This document shows positions 17,538 to 27,158 of a stretch of 64,000 nt of DNA, piece by piece. The stretch is from NCBI RefSeq assembly GCF_008039615.1, contig NZ_VDUZ01000014.1:1-64000 (forward strand). Reading direction: 5' to 3'. Each line of letters opens with the position of its first letter. Position 1 is the stretch's first letter. The stretch comes from Vineibacter terrae. GTDB taxonomy: Bacteria > Pseudomonadota > Alphaproteobacteria > Reyranellales > Reyranellaceae. The notes beneath the pieces were generated by a model. That model did no database searches. It saw only the letters and a list, made by a program, of their open reading frames with translations, and was not told where the DNA came from. The position numbers were made by a program, and so were the translations under genes.

Positions 17538-17878
17538 AAACGAGCCGCCGCCCGGACTTCCTGTCGTTGTCGTCGTTCTTGTCACGCGTTTTTCGCCGGC
17601 AGCTTGCTTCCGAAAATACGGCGAAGGGGCTTTGCGCCCATCGCGCGGGCGCCGCGGCCGGGTTCGGGTCGCCCCCAAGTCATTGTCAGCGTTGACGAAT
17701 CGGTCCTTCCGCGCTTCGCGCTCTTGCCGCAGGCCGGTTCGGCGCACGTGTCCGCTATTTCCGCGCAGGGCAGAGGTCTGGTTCTCGCCGTGGCGGGCTG
17801 GTTATAGTACCGGGTAACGTCGCGCTCGAATGCCCGGTCAACGGGCACGCATGGGACCGGAAATGCCGAGGGGAAGCG

Positions 17879-18748
17879 ATGATGAATGACGTGAGGTACA
17901 TGGCCCCGAGCACGCTCGACGAGGCCGCGGGCGCGTTGGCGGCCGCCAACGGTGCCGGTCGGATATTGGCTGGCGGCACCGACCTGCTGGTGCAGATGCG
18001 CGCCGGCGTCGTCTCACCTGGCGTGATCATCGACGTGAAGAAGATCGCGGAGATGACCACGATCGAGGCGGTCGGTGGCGGCTTTCGCATCGGCGCGGCG
18101 GTGTCGGGCGCGGTGGTCGGCGAGCATGCTGCGCTGCGCCAGGCGTGGCCAGGCGTGGTCGAGGCGATCAACCTGATCGGCTCCAAGCAGATCCAGGGCC
18201 GCGCCTCGGCCGGCGGCAATCTCTGCAACGCCTCGCCGGCCGCCGACAGCGTGCCGGCGCTGGTGGCCGCCGCGGCCACCGTCACCATCCATGGTCCGAA
18301 GGGCCGCCGTGAGGTGCCAGTTGAGAAGATCCATGCCGGGCCGGGGCGCACGACGCTGGAGCGCGGCGAGATCGTGGTCAGCTTCACCCTGCCACCGCGA
18401 GCACCGGGTTCCGCCGACGCCTATCTGCGGCTGATCCCGCGCACCGAGATGGACATCGCCGTCGTCGGCTGCGGCGTCAACCTGACCGTGCAGGGTGGCA
18501 CCTGCACCAGCGCCCGCGTCGGGCTGGGGGCGGTCGCGCCCACGGTGCTGCTGGTCGAGGATGCCGCCCAGGCGCTGATCGGCTCGCGGCTGGACGACAA
18601 GGCGCTCGATGCCGCGGCGGCGGCCTGCCGCGCCGTCTGCAAGCCCATCAACGACAAGCGCGGCACCATCGCGTACCGCACCAAGATCGCCGGCGTGCTG
18701 CTCAAGCGTGCCACCGCCATCGCCCTCGAGCGCGCCGGGAGGCACTGA
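17879..18748 (+). CDS. molybdenum hydroxylase FAD-binding subunit (CoxM/medium subunit family)
   Basis: A 289-residue FAD subunit of the xanthine dehydrogenase/CO dehydrogenase superfamily. The FAD-binding loops are visible: ILAGGTDLLVQMR (about 29-41) and GRASAGGNLCNASPAADSVP (about 107-126). It begins the M-S-L gene order, with the S gene two bases after its stop. Two adjacent ATGs (17879, 17882) make the start uncertain by one residue; GAGGGGAAG precedes both. It passes electrons from the 2Fe-2S subunit to an acceptor or oxygen. The enzyme hydroxylates an unknown substrate. Confidence 0.93.
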   Translation: MMNDVRYMAPSTLDEAAGALAAANGAGRILAGGTDLLVQMRAGVVSPGVIIDVKKIAEMTTIEAVGGGFRIGAAVSGAVVGEHAALRQAWPGVVEAINLIGSKQIQGRASAGGNLCNASPAADSVPALVAAAATVTIHGPKGRREVPVEKIHAGPGRTTLERGEIVVSFTLPPRAPGSADAYLRLIPRTEMDIAVVGCGVNLTVQGGTCTSARVGLGAVAPTVLLVEDAAQALIGSRLDDKALDAAAAACRAVCKPINDKRGTIAYRTKIAGVLLKRATAIALERAGRH

Positions 18749-18750
18749 CC

Positions 18751-19233
18751 ATGGCCAAGACCCACGTCTCCACCACCATCAACGGCGAGCCCGTCGAGTT
18801 CCTGTGCGACCCGACGCAGTCCCTGCTCGACGTGCTGCGCGACAATCTCGGGCTCACCGGCAGCAAGGAAGGCTGCGGCTCGGGCGATTGCGGCGCCTGC
18901 AGCGTCACGCTCGACAACCGCCTGGTCTGCAGCTGCCTGATCCTGGCCCCCGAGGCCGAGGGGCACAGCATCCGCACCATCGAAGGCATGGCGCAGGGCG
19001 ACCAGCTGCATCCCCTGCAGCAGAAGTTCGTCGAGCTGGCGGCCCTGCAATGCGGCATCTGCACGCCGGGCTTCCTGGTCGCCTCCAAGGCGCTGCTCGA
19101 CCGCAATCCCGACCCGACCGAAACCGAAATCCGCTATTGGCTGGCCGGCAATCTCTGTCGCTGCACGGGCTACGACAAGATCATCCGCGCCGTCATGGAA
19201 GTGGCTGCCGACATGAGGGAGGCCGCGCGATGA
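18751..19233 (+). CDS. molybdenum hydroxylase [2Fe-2S] subunit (CoxS/small subunit family)
   Basis: A 160-residue protein with two [2Fe-2S] clusters. Plant-ferredoxin-type ligands are Cys42, Cys47, Cys50 and Cys62 (GCGSGDCGAC and SCL). The alpha-helical second cluster has Cys101, Cys104, Cys136 and Cys138 (QCGICTPGFL, LCRCTGY). It bridges the molybdenum and FAD subunits. Its stop overlaps the next ATG by four bases, so it is coupled to the large subunit. Confidence 0.96.
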   Translation: MAKTHVSTTINGEPVEFLCDPTQSLLDVLRDNLGLTGSKEGCGSGDCGACSVTLDNRLVCSCLILAPEAEGHSIRTIEGMAQGDQLHPLQQKFVELAALQCGICTPGFLVASKALLDRNPDPTETEIRYWLAGNLCRCTGYDKIIRAVMEVAADMREAAR

Positions 19234-21509
19234 GCAACGGATCGTATAAATGGATCGGCACGCGGCCCAACCGGCCCGACGGCGCCGACAAGGTCACGGG
19301 CCGCGCCCGCTTTGGTGCCGACTTCAACATGCCGGGCCAGCTGATCGGCAAGGTGCTGCGCAGCCCGCATGCGCATGCGCGGATCCGCTCGATCGACACG
19401 TCGGCGGCCGCGGCGCTGCCGGGCGTCAAGGCGGTGGTGACGGCGCAGGATTTCCCGGACCAGCCCAACGTCGTCGTCCCGACCGGCGAGATGCAGGTCA
19501 ACCTGCGCGACGTCACGCGCAACGTGATGGCGCGCGAGAAGGCGCTCTATGAGGGCCACGCCGTGGCGGCGGTGGCGGCGACGACCGAAGCCGTGGCGCG
19601 CCAGGCGCTGGCGCTGATCAAGGTCGACTACGAGGTGCTGCCGCACGTCATCGACGTCGAGGCGGCGATGAAGGACGATGCGCCCGTCCTGCACGACCAC
19701 CTGATCACCGAAGGCGTGAAGCCGGCGCCGGACAAGGCGTCGAACATCGCCAAGCGCATGGACAACGTGAAGGGCGATGTCGAGGCCGGGTTCCGCCAGG
19801 CCGAGGTGGTGATCGAGCGCCGCTATGCCACGCAGCCGGTGCACCAGGGCTATATCGAGCCGCACGCGACCCTGGCCAGCGCCGCCGAGGACGGCCAGGT
19901 GCAGATCTGGTCGACGACGCAGGGGCACTTCCAGGTGCGCGGCTTCTGCAGCCGCCTGCTGGGCGTCGAGGCGTCGCAGATCCGCGTCACGCCGTCGGAG
20001 ATCGGCGGCGGCTTCGGCGGCAAGACCGTGGTCTATCTCGAGCCGGTCGCGATGCGCCTGTCGCAGAAGACCGGCAAGCCGGTGAAGATGGTGATGAGCC
20101 GCGAGGAGGTGTTCCGCGCCTCCGGCCCGGCGCCCGGCGGCACCGTCGCGGTGAAGATCGGCGCCAGGCGCGACGGCCGCATCGTCGCTGCCGAGTGCAC
20201 CGTGGCGCTGCAGGCCGGCGCCTTCCCGGGCTCGCCCCTGGGCCCGGCCTGCTGGACCAGCTTCGCCTGCTACGACATCGACAACATCAAGGTGGTCGGC
20301 TTCGATGTCGTGAGCAACCGGCCCAAGGTGGCGGCCTATCGCGCGCCCGGGGCGCCGATCTCCGCCTGGGCTGTCGAGTCGACGCTCGACATCCTGGCCC
20401 AGGAGCTGGGCATGGACCCGATCGACCTGCGGCTGAAGAATGCCGCGAAGAAGGGCACCAAGACCAGCTACGGCCCGACCTTCGACACCATCGGCTTTGT
20501 CGAGACGCTCGAAGCGGTGAAGAGCTCGGCCCATTACAGGAGCCCGGTGAAGCCGGGCATGGCGCGCGGCGTCGCCGCCGGCTTCTGGTTCAATGTCGGC
20601 GCCGATTCGAGCGCCGCCGCGCACGTCGCCGAGGACGGCACGGTGACGGTGATCTCGGGCAACCCTGACATCGGCGGCTCGCGCGCGTCGCTCGCCCTGA
20701 TGGCGGCCGAAGAGCTGGGCGTCGACTACGACAAGGTGCGCCCGGTGATCGCCGACACCAGCTCGATCGGCTTCAACTTCGTGACCGGCGGCAGCCGCGT
20801 CACCTTCGCGACCGGGCTGGCCGTGGTCAACTCGGTCAAGGACATGATCCGCGAGCTGAAGGTGCGCGCCGCCAAGACCTGGAAGGTCGATCCCGAGGCG
20901 GTGGTGTGGGAGAACGGCCATGCCCGGCCGGCCGGCAGCAATGTCGGCGAGTTCGAGCCGCTGTCGCTGGCCGACCTGGCGGCGAGCGCCGGCCGCACCG
21001 GCGGACCGATCAACGGCCACGCGCAGCTCAACGCCCAGGGCGCCGGCCCCGGCTTCGGCGTGCATGTCGTGGACCTCGCGGTCGACCGCGACACCGGCAT
21101 TGTCACGATCGATCGCTATACCGCGGCACAGGACGTCGGCACCGCGATCCATCCGAGCTATGTCGAAGGCCAGCTGCAGGGCGGCGTCGTGCAGGGCGTC
21201 GGCTGGGCGCTGAACGAGGAGTACATCTACAACGCCAAGGGCAAGCTCGATAACCCGGGCTTCCTCGACTACCGCATGCCGGTGGCCTCCGACCTGCCGA
21301 TGATCGAGACCATCCTGGTCGAGGTGCCCAACCCGCACCATCCCTATGGCGTGCGCGGCGTCGGCGAGGTGCCGATCGTGCCGCCGCTCGCCGCCGTCGG
21401 CAACGCCGTCGCCCGCGCCACGGGCGTGCGCATGACCGACCTGCCGATGTCGCCGCCACGCCTGTCGGCCGCGCTCGACGCCGCCACACCGCGGATGGCG
21501 GCGGAGTAG
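19230..21509 (+). CDS. molybdenum hydroxylase large subunit (xanthine dehydrogenase/CoxL superfamily)
   Basis: A 759-residue molybdopterin-binding catalytic subunit. Cofactor motifs include GGGFGGKT (about 257-264), AYRAPGAP in the position of the CoxL active-site loop, and the catalytic Glu713 in RGVGEVP. The AYRAPGAP loop is neither the AYxCSFR of true CO dehydrogenase nor the AYRGAGR of form II, so I call it a general hydroxylase, not CO dehydrogenase. It oxidises an unknown aldehyde, N-heterocycle or similar compound. It is followed after a small repeat by a polyamine-type importer that might supply substrate. The start at 19230 overlaps the S-subunit stop. Confidence 0.94.
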   Translation: MSNGSYKWIGTRPNRPDGADKVTGRARFGADFNMPGQLIGKVLRSPHAHARIRSIDTSAAAALPGVKAVVTAQDFPDQPNVVVPTGEMQVNLRDVTRNVMAREKALYEGHAVAAVAATTEAVARQALALIKVDYEVLPHVIDVEAAMKDDAPVLHDHLITEGVKPAPDKASNIAKRMDNVKGDVEAGFRQAEVVIERRYATQPVHQGYIEPHATLASAAEDGQVQIWSTTQGHFQVRGFCSRLLGVEASQIRVTPSEIGGGFGGKTVVYLEPVAMRLSQKTGKPVKMVMSREEVFRASGPAPGGTVAVKIGARRDGRIVAAECTVALQAGAFPGSPLGPACWTSFACYDIDNIKVVGFDVVSNRPKVAAYRAPGAPISAWAVESTLDILAQELGMDPIDLRLKNAAKKGTKTSYGPTFDTIGFVETLEAVKSSAHYRSPVKPGMARGVAAGFWFNVGADSSAAAHVAEDGTVTVISGNPDIGGSRASLALMAAEELGVDYDKVRPVIADTSSIGFNFVTGGSRVTFATGLAVVNSVKDMIRELKVRAAKTWKVDPEAVVWENGHARPAGSNVGEFEPLSLADLAASAGRTGGPINGHAQLNAQGAGPGFGVHVVDLAVDRDTGIVTIDRYTAAQDVGTAIHPSYVEGQLQGGVVQGVGWALNEEYIYNAKGKLDNPGFLDYRMPVASDLPMIETILVEVPNPHHPYGVRGVGEVPIVPPLAAVGNAVARATGVRMTDLPMSPPRLSAALDAATPRMAAE

Positions 21510-21518
21510 AAGCAATCG

Positions 21519-21544
21519 CCTCTCCCCGCGGGAGCGGGGAGAGG
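21519..21544. repeat. short family B hairpin
   Basis: CCTCTCCCCGCGGG and CGGGGAGAGG form a tight hairpin ten bases after the large-subunit stop. It may act as a terminator or attenuator before the ABC transporter genes. Confidence 0.6.
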
Positions 21545-21598
21545 TGTCAAGGTTGGCATCGTCTTCGCATAGCTTCGCATGGCGTAGCGTCGGCGTCG

Positions 21599-22702
21599 TT
21601 GGCTCGGGAGATCGTGTTGGGGCAATCGGATCGGGGACGGGTCGCGGTCGACGGCTTGATCAGGCATTTCGGATCGGTGCGGGCGGTCGACGGCGTGTCG
21701 CTGGCGGCCGAGAGCGGCGAGTTCCTGGCCCTGCTGGGGCCCAGCGGCTCGGGCAAGAGCACGATCCTGATGTGCATCGCGGGCTTCGAGACGCCGGATG
21801 CCGGCCGCGTCACGGTCGGCGACCGCGATGTCACGGCGATCCCGCCGCAGCGGCGCGAGCTGGGCATGGTGTTCCAGCGCTACACGCTCTTCCCCCACAT
21901 GAGCGTGCTCGACAACATCGCCTTCCCGCTCAAGATGCGCGGCGTGGCGCGGGCCGAGCGCGAGGCCCGGGCGCGCGAGGCGCTGGCCACGGTGCGGCTC
22001 ACGGAGTACGGCGCGCGCATGCCGGCGCAGCTGTCCGGCGGCCAGCAGCAGCGCGTGGCGCTGGCGCGTGCCATCGTCTACCGCCCGCCGGTCCTGCTGA
22101 TGGACGAGCCGCTCTCGGCGCTCGACAAGGCGCTGCGCGAGGAGATGCAGCTGGAGATCAAGCACCTGCAGCGCGAGCTGGGTGTCACGGTCGTGTTCGT
22201 GACCCATGACCAGACCGAGGCGCTGACCATGGCCGACCGCATCGCGGTGCTGGACCACGGCCGCCTGTGCCAGGTCGGCACGCCGCGCGACCTCTATGAG
22301 GCGCCGCAGGACCCGTTCGTCGCCCGCTTCATCGGCGAGACCAACATGCTCGACGGCCGCGCCCTGGGTGATGCCGCTTCGGGTGGCCGCATCGGCGTGC
22401 GGCTGCCCGGCGATGTCGTGGTCGAGGCCACCGCGATGGCGCCGCTGGCCCGCGACGCCGCCGTCGTGATCGCCGTGCGGCCCGAGCGCCTGCGTGCCGG
22501 CGGCGATGGCCCGGTCAAGGGGCGCATGAAGGAGGCGATCTACGCCGGCGTCGCCACCACCTATGTGCTGGAGATGCCGGGCGGCGCCACGGTCCGCCTG
22601 CGCTCCGCGACCGGCGCCAACGCCTTCGACCTGGCCGACGGCGGCACCGTGTCGCTCGCCTGGTCCCCCGAGGACGCCCGCGCCTTCCCGGCAGCCCCAT
22701 GA
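21599..22702 (+). CDS. potA: ABC transporter ATP-binding protein, spermidine/putrescine type (PotA-like)
   Basis: A 367-residue ATPase of the polyamine/iron uptake class. Numbering from the TTG at 21599: Walker A GPSGSGKST 47-55, Q-loop Gln93, signature LSGGQQQR 145-152, Walker B VLLMDEP 165-171, and a C-terminal regulatory TOBE domain from about 290. The start is uncertain: TTG 21599, GTG 21614 and TTG 21617 are all in frame behind CGGGAG. The stop overlaps the next gene's ATG. Together with 22699-25552 it makes a complete importer in the order A-B-C-D. The ligand could be a polyamine or another small amine or amide. Confidence 0.93.
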   Translation: MAREIVLGQSDRGRVAVDGLIRHFGSVRAVDGVSLAAESGEFLALLGPSGSGKSTILMCIAGFETPDAGRVTVGDRDVTAIPPQRRELGMVFQRYTLFPHMSVLDNIAFPLKMRGVARAEREARAREALATVRLTEYGARMPAQLSGGQQQRVALARAIVYRPPVLLMDEPLSALDKALREEMQLEIKHLQRELGVTVVFVTHDQTEALTMADRIAVLDHGRLCQVGTPRDLYEAPQDPFVARFIGETNMLDGRALGDAASGGRIGVRLPGDVVVEATAMAPLARDAAVVIAVRPERLRAGGDGPVKGRMKEAIYAGVATTYVLEMPGGATVRLRSATGANAFDLADGGTVSLAWSPEDARAFPAAP

Positions 22703-23553
22703 ACGCCATCACCTCCGCGCGCCACCTCAGCGCCACCGCGACGGCCGCGCTGCTGACGCCTTTCCTGGCGCTGCTGGCGATCGCCTTCCTGCTGCCGCTG
22801 GGCGTGCTGCTCTACGAAAGCCTGTTCGTGCCGGCGCCCACAGTGCAGCACTACGCCAAGGTGTTCGACGATCCGGTCTATGTCCGCGTGCTGTGGCGCA
22901 CGCTGCGCATCTCGGCCATCGTCACCGTGGCCACGCTGGTGCTGGCCTATCCCCTGGCGCTGGTGATGACCCGCAGCAGGGGCGCGGTGCTGGCGCTGCT
23001 GGTGGCCTGCGTGCTGCTGCCGCTATGGACCAGCGTGCTGGTGCGCACCTACGCCTGGACGGTGATCCTGCAGCGCAACGGCATCGTGAACCAGCTGCTG
23101 CAGGAGCTGGGCTGGACCAGCGGCCCGGTGCGCCTGCTCTACACCGAAGGCGCCGTCGCGCTGGCCATGGCCCATGTGCTGCTGCCGTTCATGGTGCTGC
23201 CGATCTGGGCGGCGCTGCGCAACATCCCGGACGACTATGCGCGCGCGGCGGCGATGCTGGGCGCCTCGCCGCTGCGCATCTTCGTCGAGATCGTGTGGCC
23301 GCTCTCCCGGCCGGGCGTGGCCAGCGGCTGCCTCATGGTGTTCCTGCTCAGCATGGGCTTCTTCGTCACCCCCGCGCTGATCGGCGGGCCGCAGCAGATG
23401 ATGATGGCGACGCTGGTGTCGCAGCAGGTGCGCGAGCTGCTGAACTGGCCCTTCGCCGGCGCCCTGGTGGGCTGCCTGCTGGTGGTGACCCTGGGCCTGG
23501 TGCTGGCCTTCAACCGCACCCTGGGGCTCGACCGCTTCGTGGGCAGCCGATGA
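22699..23553 (+). CDS. potB: ABC transporter permease (PotB-like)
   Basis: A 284-residue inner-membrane permease with about six helices. The cytoplasmic EAA loop reads DDYARAAAMLGASPLRIFVEIVWPLSRPG near 178-206 and contacts the ATPase. Start (22699) and stop (23553) overlap neighbouring genes by four bases each, showing tight coupling. Confidence 0.94.
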   Translation: MNAITSARHLSATATAALLTPFLALLAIAFLLPLGVLLYESLFVPAPTVQHYAKVFDDPVYVRVLWRTLRISAIVTVATLVLAYPLALVMTRSRGAVLALLVACVLLPLWTSVLVRTYAWTVILQRNGIVNQLLQELGWTSGPVRLLYTEGAVALAMAHVLLPFMVLPIWAALRNIPDDYARAAAMLGASPLRIFVEIVWPLSRPGVASGCLMVFLLSMGFFVTPALIGGPQQMMMATLVSQQVRELLNWPFAGALVGCLLVVTLGLVLAFNRTLGLDRFVGSR

Positions 23554-24341
23554 CCGCCGGCCGCTTCGTCCTGCATGCCGCCGCCTGGGCGGTGGTGGTG
23601 TTCCTGATGGTGCCCACCCTGGTCGTCGTGCCGATGTCGTTCGGGCCCGCCGAGCACCTGCAGTTCCCGCCCAATGGCTTCACCCTGCGCTGGTACGGCG
23701 ACTATTTCGCCGATCCGGACTGGATGTCGGCGACCTGGTTCAGCGTGCGCGCCGGCATCATCGCCGCGGTCGGCGCCACCGTGGTGGGCACGATGACGGC
23801 GCTGGCGCTGGTGCGTGGCCGCGTCATCGGGCGGCGCATCCTGGACCTGCTGATCGTGGGCCCGATCGTGGTGCCGCATATCGCGCTCGCTGTGGCGCTG
23901 TTCCTGGTCTTCGACAGGCTGCGGCTGAACGGCACATTGGTCGGCTTCGCCATCGCCCACACCGTGCTGGCGGCGCCGTTCGCCATCTTCTCGGTCCTGG
24001 CGGCGCTCTACCGCTTCGATGCCGACCTCGAGATGGCGGCGCTGTCCTGCGGCGCCAGCCGCCTGCGCGCCTTCTGGCATGTCACCCTGCCGCTGATCCT
24101 GCCGGGCGTGCTGAGCGGCGCCATGTTCGCCTTCATCATCTCCTTCGACGAGGCGGTGATCTCGTTCTTCATTTCCGACATCGACGGCAAGTCGCTGCCG
24201 CGCAAGCTGTTCGAGGACATCGACTACAATCTCACCCCGGTGGTGGCGGCGGTGGCGTCGCTGCTGAGCGTCGTGTCGATCGCCGTGCTGGTCGGCGGCC
24301 ACGTCGTGGGCCGCATCACGGCGCGCCGCCGGGCGGGGTGA
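23550..24341 (+). CDS. potC: ABC transporter permease (PotC-like)
   Basis: A 263-residue permease with about six helices. Its EAA loop is DLEMAALSCGASRLRAFWHVTLPLILPG (about 156-183). The FISFDEAVISFF segment is typical of PotC-type subunits. It is coupled to the PotB gene by an ATGA overlap and separated from the receptor gene by a 150-base gap holding a family A repeat. Confidence 0.94.
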   Translation: MTAGRFVLHAAAWAVVVFLMVPTLVVVPMSFGPAEHLQFPPNGFTLRWYGDYFADPDWMSATWFSVRAGIIAAVGATVVGTMTALALVRGRVIGRRILDLLIVGPIVVPHIALAVALFLVFDRLRLNGTLVGFAIAHTVLAAPFAIFSVLAALYRFDADLEMAALSCGASRLRAFWHVTLPLILPGVLSGAMFAFIISFDEAVISFFISDIDGKSLPRKLFEDIDYNLTPVVAAVASLLSVVSIAVLVGGHVVGRITARRRAG

Positions 24342-24368
24342 GGGTAGCCATGTCGAGCGCCCAAACCC

Positions 24369-24454
24369 GTCATCCCGAGCGCAGCGAGGGATCTCCCGCG
24401 AACAGCGCACCGTGCGTCTGGCCGCGGGAGATCCCTCGCTGCGCTCGGGATGAC
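24369..24454. repeat. family A palindromic repeat inside the transporter operon
   Basis: GTCATCCCGAGCGCAGCGAG to CTCGCTGCGCTCGGGATGAC, 86 bases, between the permease and receptor genes. This site in an otherwise compact operon may change relative expression of the receptor. Confidence 0.88.
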
Positions 24455-24490
24455 GGCATGGAATGACATCAGGAACAGGAGGATCGGGGC

Positions 24491-25552
24491 ATGAAGCGCA
24501 GGACATTCATCGCATCGGGGGTGGGCGCCGCCGCCGGCGCCACGCTGCTGGGCGGCCCGGTGGCCGCCCAGTCCAAGGAGGTCATCATCGCGACGACCGC
24601 CGGGCTGATGGAGCGCTCGCTGCAGGAGCACTTCTACCGCCGCTTCGAGAAGGAGCAGGGCATCCGCGTGCGCTCGGTGCCGATCGAGCTGCCCGACCAG
24701 TGGGCGCGCGCCGTGGCGGCCGGGCGCTCAGGCGGCCCGGCGCCGTTCGACATTGTCACCGCGACGCCCCCTGACCTGATCCAGCACAAGGACATCCTGC
24801 TCCCGATCGACTGCGCCAAGCAGGAGACCATCACCAAGAACGCGCTGCCCAACTCGTGCTTCCCCAACGGCCTGATGCGCACCGGCGGCGGCATGGTGAT
24901 GCTGTGGAACGGCAAGAACTTCCCTGCCGGCAAGGAGCCGCAATCCTGGGCCGACTTCTTCGATATCGCGAAGTTCCCCGGCCCGCGCACGCTGCCCGAT
25001 ACGGGCGACCGCGAATGGTGGGTGCCGGTGATGGCGCTGCTGGCCGACGGCGTGCCGGCCGACAAGCTGTTCCCGCTCGACCTCGACCGCGCCTACCGCA
25101 AGCTCGATGCGCTCAAGCCGTCGGTGGCGGCATGGTGGAAGAGCGGCGACAATTCCATGCAGATCCTGCGCGGCGGCGAGGCTGTGATGGCCATGGTCTA
25201 TTCCAGCCGCGCCGTGCCACTCACCAAGAACGAGGGTTTCAACTTCACCTGGAACCAGGCGATCCGCGACGTCGGCAACTGGGCCATCCTGAAGAACGCG
25301 CCCAACGCGGCCAATGCGCTTGCTTTCCTGAACTTCTTCACGACCACGCCTGAAGAGCACGTGCCGTTCAGCGCCAAGGTCAGCTTCGACAGCAACAACG
25401 CGGCCGCCGCCAACCTGATCCCGCCCGGGGAGCGGCGCTTCCGCCCGTCCTGGCCCGACAACTGGTCCAAGCTCGTGGTCGCCGACTACGAATGGATCGC
25501 CGCCCACCGCGCCGCCATGCGCGAACGCTGGATCAGCTGGCTGACACGCTGA
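24491..25552 (+). CDS. extracellular solute-binding protein of the ABC importer (PotD/iron type)
   Basis: A 353-residue periplasmic receptor. The N-terminus MKRRTFIASGVGAAAGATLL is a twin-arginine-like signal ending at about VAAQS (residue 28). The mature chain resembles polyamine or ferric-type binding proteins (PQSWADFFDIAKFPGPRTLPD; WKSGDNSMQILRGGEAVMAM). A good GGAGGATCG ribosome site precedes the ATG. It is the fourth gene of the importer set. A PotD-like fold does not prove polyamine specificity; homologues bind thiamine, phosphonates or iron. Confidence 0.9.
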   Translation: MKRRTFIASGVGAAAGATLLGGPVAAQSKEVIIATTAGLMERSLQEHFYRRFEKEQGIRVRSVPIELPDQWARAVAAGRSGGPAPFDIVTATPPDLIQHKDILLPIDCAKQETITKNALPNSCFPNGLMRTGGGMVMLWNGKNFPAGKEPQSWADFFDIAKFPGPRTLPDTGDREWWVPVMALLADGVPADKLFPLDLDRAYRKLDALKPSVAAWWKSGDNSMQILRGGEAVMAMVYSSRAVPLTKNEGFNFTWNQAIRDVGNWAILKNAPNAANALAFLNFFTTTPEEHVPFSAKVSFDSNNAAAANLIPPGERRFRPSWPDNWSKLVVADYEWIAAHRAAMRERWISWLTR

Positions 25553-25558
25553 CCCGCT

Positions 25559-25777
25559 CCCTTCTCCCCGCGCAGGCGCAGCGGTGACATCTTCCCTCCC
25601 CACGCAGTGGGGAGGTGCCCCGAAGGGGCGGAGGGGAGCCGACGTGGTGTTTGCCACTGAGAGAGACCGCGTCGGCTCCCCCTCCGGCCTTCGGCCACCT
25701 CCCCCAACTGCGTTGGGGGAGGGTTCACCCGCAGACGAAAAGATGTGTCCTCTCCGTCGCGCCTGCGCGTGAGAAGG
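25559..25777. repeat. nested palindromic repeat (family C inside a second hairpin)
   Basis: Outer arms CCTTCTCCCCGCGCAGGCGC and GCGCCTGCGCGTGAGAAGG pair well. Inside, at 25595-25723, lies a full family C unit: CCTCCCCACGCAGTGGGGAGG, CCCCGAAGGGG, GGAGGGGAGCCGACG and the inverted partner ending TTGGGGGAGGG. The second family C copy is at 28928. Confidence 0.8.
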
Positions 25778-25781
25778 CGCA

Positions 25782-27158
25782 TCAACCCTGGGCGCGCCGA
25801 TACCGTGCCGCCGGGTGGTCGTCGCGCAGCCGGGCGCGGCCGGGGCCGTAGAGCTTCTCGCGCAGGGTGCCGGGGGCGTAGTCGTGCTTGAAGACGCCGC
25901 GCTCCTGCAGCACCGGCACCACCAGGTCGGCGATGTCGGCGAAGGTCTCGGGCGTGACGGCGTAGGCGAGGTTGAAGCCGTCGACATCGGTCGTCGCCAC
26001 CCAGTCCTGCAGGGCGTCGGCGACCTCGGTGCCGGAGCCCACGACCACCGGCCCGCGGCCGCCGATCGCGGCGTGGCGGGCGATGTCGCGCGGCGTCCAG
26101 ACGCGGTCGGGATCGGCGTTGGTGGTGAAGGATTCGAGCGCCGAGATCATGGCGTCGGTATGCGCGGCGGGCACCGGCTTGTCGGGATCGAGCCGCGAGA
26201 AGTCGACGCCGGTCCAGCCCGACATCAGGGTCAGCGCCGCCTCCTCGTCGACATGCCGGCGGTAGTCGGCCAGCTTGTCCTGAGCTTCGGCGGTGGTGCG
26301 GCCGGTGATGACCGTCATCATGGTGAAGATCAGCATCTCGGCCGGGTCGCGGCCGGCCGCCTGGGCGCGGCGGCGGATGTCGGCGACGATGCTCCCGATC
26401 ACCCGCGGCGACGGGCCGTTGATGAAGACGCACTCGGCATGTTCGGCGGCGAACTGGCGCCCGCGGCTGGAGGCGCCGGCCTGGTAGAGCACCGGCGTGC
26501 GCTGCGGCGAGGGCTCGCACAGATGGATGGCGCTGGAGCGGAAGTAAGGCCCCTCATGCGTCACGCGGTGGATGCGGGCCGGATCGGCGAAGCGCCGCCC
26601 GGCGCGGTCGCGCAGCACGGCGCCGTCCTCCCAGCTGCCTTCCCAGAGCGGGTACACCACCTTCAGGTAGTCCTCGGCGATGTCGTAGCGGGTGTCGTGG
26701 TCCTCCATCGCCGTCATGCCCATGCCGCGGGCGGCGCTTTCGAGGTAGCCGGTGACGATGTTCCAGCCGATGCGCCCGTTGGTGAGATGGTCCAGCGTGC
26801 TCATGCGCCGCGCGAAAGGGTAGGGATGCTCGTACGACAGCGCGCAGGTGACGCCGAAGCCCAGGTGGCGCGTGGCGCAGGCCATGGCCGGGATGACCAT
26901 CAGCGGATCGTTCACCGGCACCTGGACGGCCCGTTCCAGCGCCGTCTGCGGCCCGCCGCGATAGACGTCGTAGATCCCCAGCACGTCGGCCAGGAACAGG
27001 GCGTCGAACCTGCCGCGTTCCAGGATCGCCGCCAGCTCGAGCCAGTAGTCGAACGTGTTGTAGCGGTCGGCCTTGTCGCGCGGATGCGTCCACAGTCCGG
27101 GTGACTGGTGCACGACGCAGTTCATGTCGAAGGCATTGAGGCGGATCTGCTTGGGCAT
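25782..27158 (-). CDS. FMN-dependent monooxygenase, NtaA/SnaA/DszA family
   Basis: A 458-residue luciferase-like flavin monooxygenase. The start MPKQIRLNAFDMNC, the early SPGLWTHPRDKADRYNTFDYW segment, TGYLESAARGMG and VLYQAGASSRGRQFAAEHAECVF are typical of the NtaA/DszA branch, which uses FMNH2 from a separate reductase to oxidise aminopolycarboxylates, sulfones or cyclic compounds. No reductase gene is nearby. The ATG at 27158 is chosen because homologues begin with this strand; no clear ribosome site is visible. It converges on the ABC importer, which may deliver its substrate. Specific substrate unknown. Confidence 0.92.
   Translation of the reverse strand: MPKQIRLNAFDMNCVVHQSPGLWTHPRDKADRYNTFDYWLELAAILERGRFDALFLADVLGIYDVYRGGPQTALERAVQVPVNDPLMVIPAMACATRHLGFGVTCALSYEHPYPFARRMSTLDHLTNGRIGWNIVTGYLESAARGMGMTAMEDHDTRYDIAEDYLKVVYPLWEGSWEDGAVLRDRAGRRFADPARIHRVTHEGPYFRSSAIHLCEPSPQRTPVLYQAGASSRGRQFAAEHAECVFINGPSPRVIGSIVADIRRRAQAAGRDPAEMLIFTMMTVITGRTTAEAQDKLADYRRHVDEEAALTLMSGWTGVDFSRLDPDKPVPAAHTDAMISALESFTTNADPDRVWTPRDIARHAAIGGRGPVVVGSGTEVADALQDWVATTDVDGFNLAYAVTPETFADIADLVVPVLQERGVFKHDYAPGTLREKLYGPGRARLRDDHPAARYRRAQG

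Noticed and set aside
17604-17807. Open frame of 67 codons in the gap before the molybdenum hydroxylase genes
   Set aside because: It has no ribosome site, no codon bias and no recognisable family; frames on both strands are open here only because of high G+C.
19230-21509. Naming the M-S-L set coxMSL (aerobic CO dehydrogenase)
   Set aside because: The large subunit lacks the AYxCSFR active-site loop required of form I CO dehydrogenase, reading AYRAPGAP instead.
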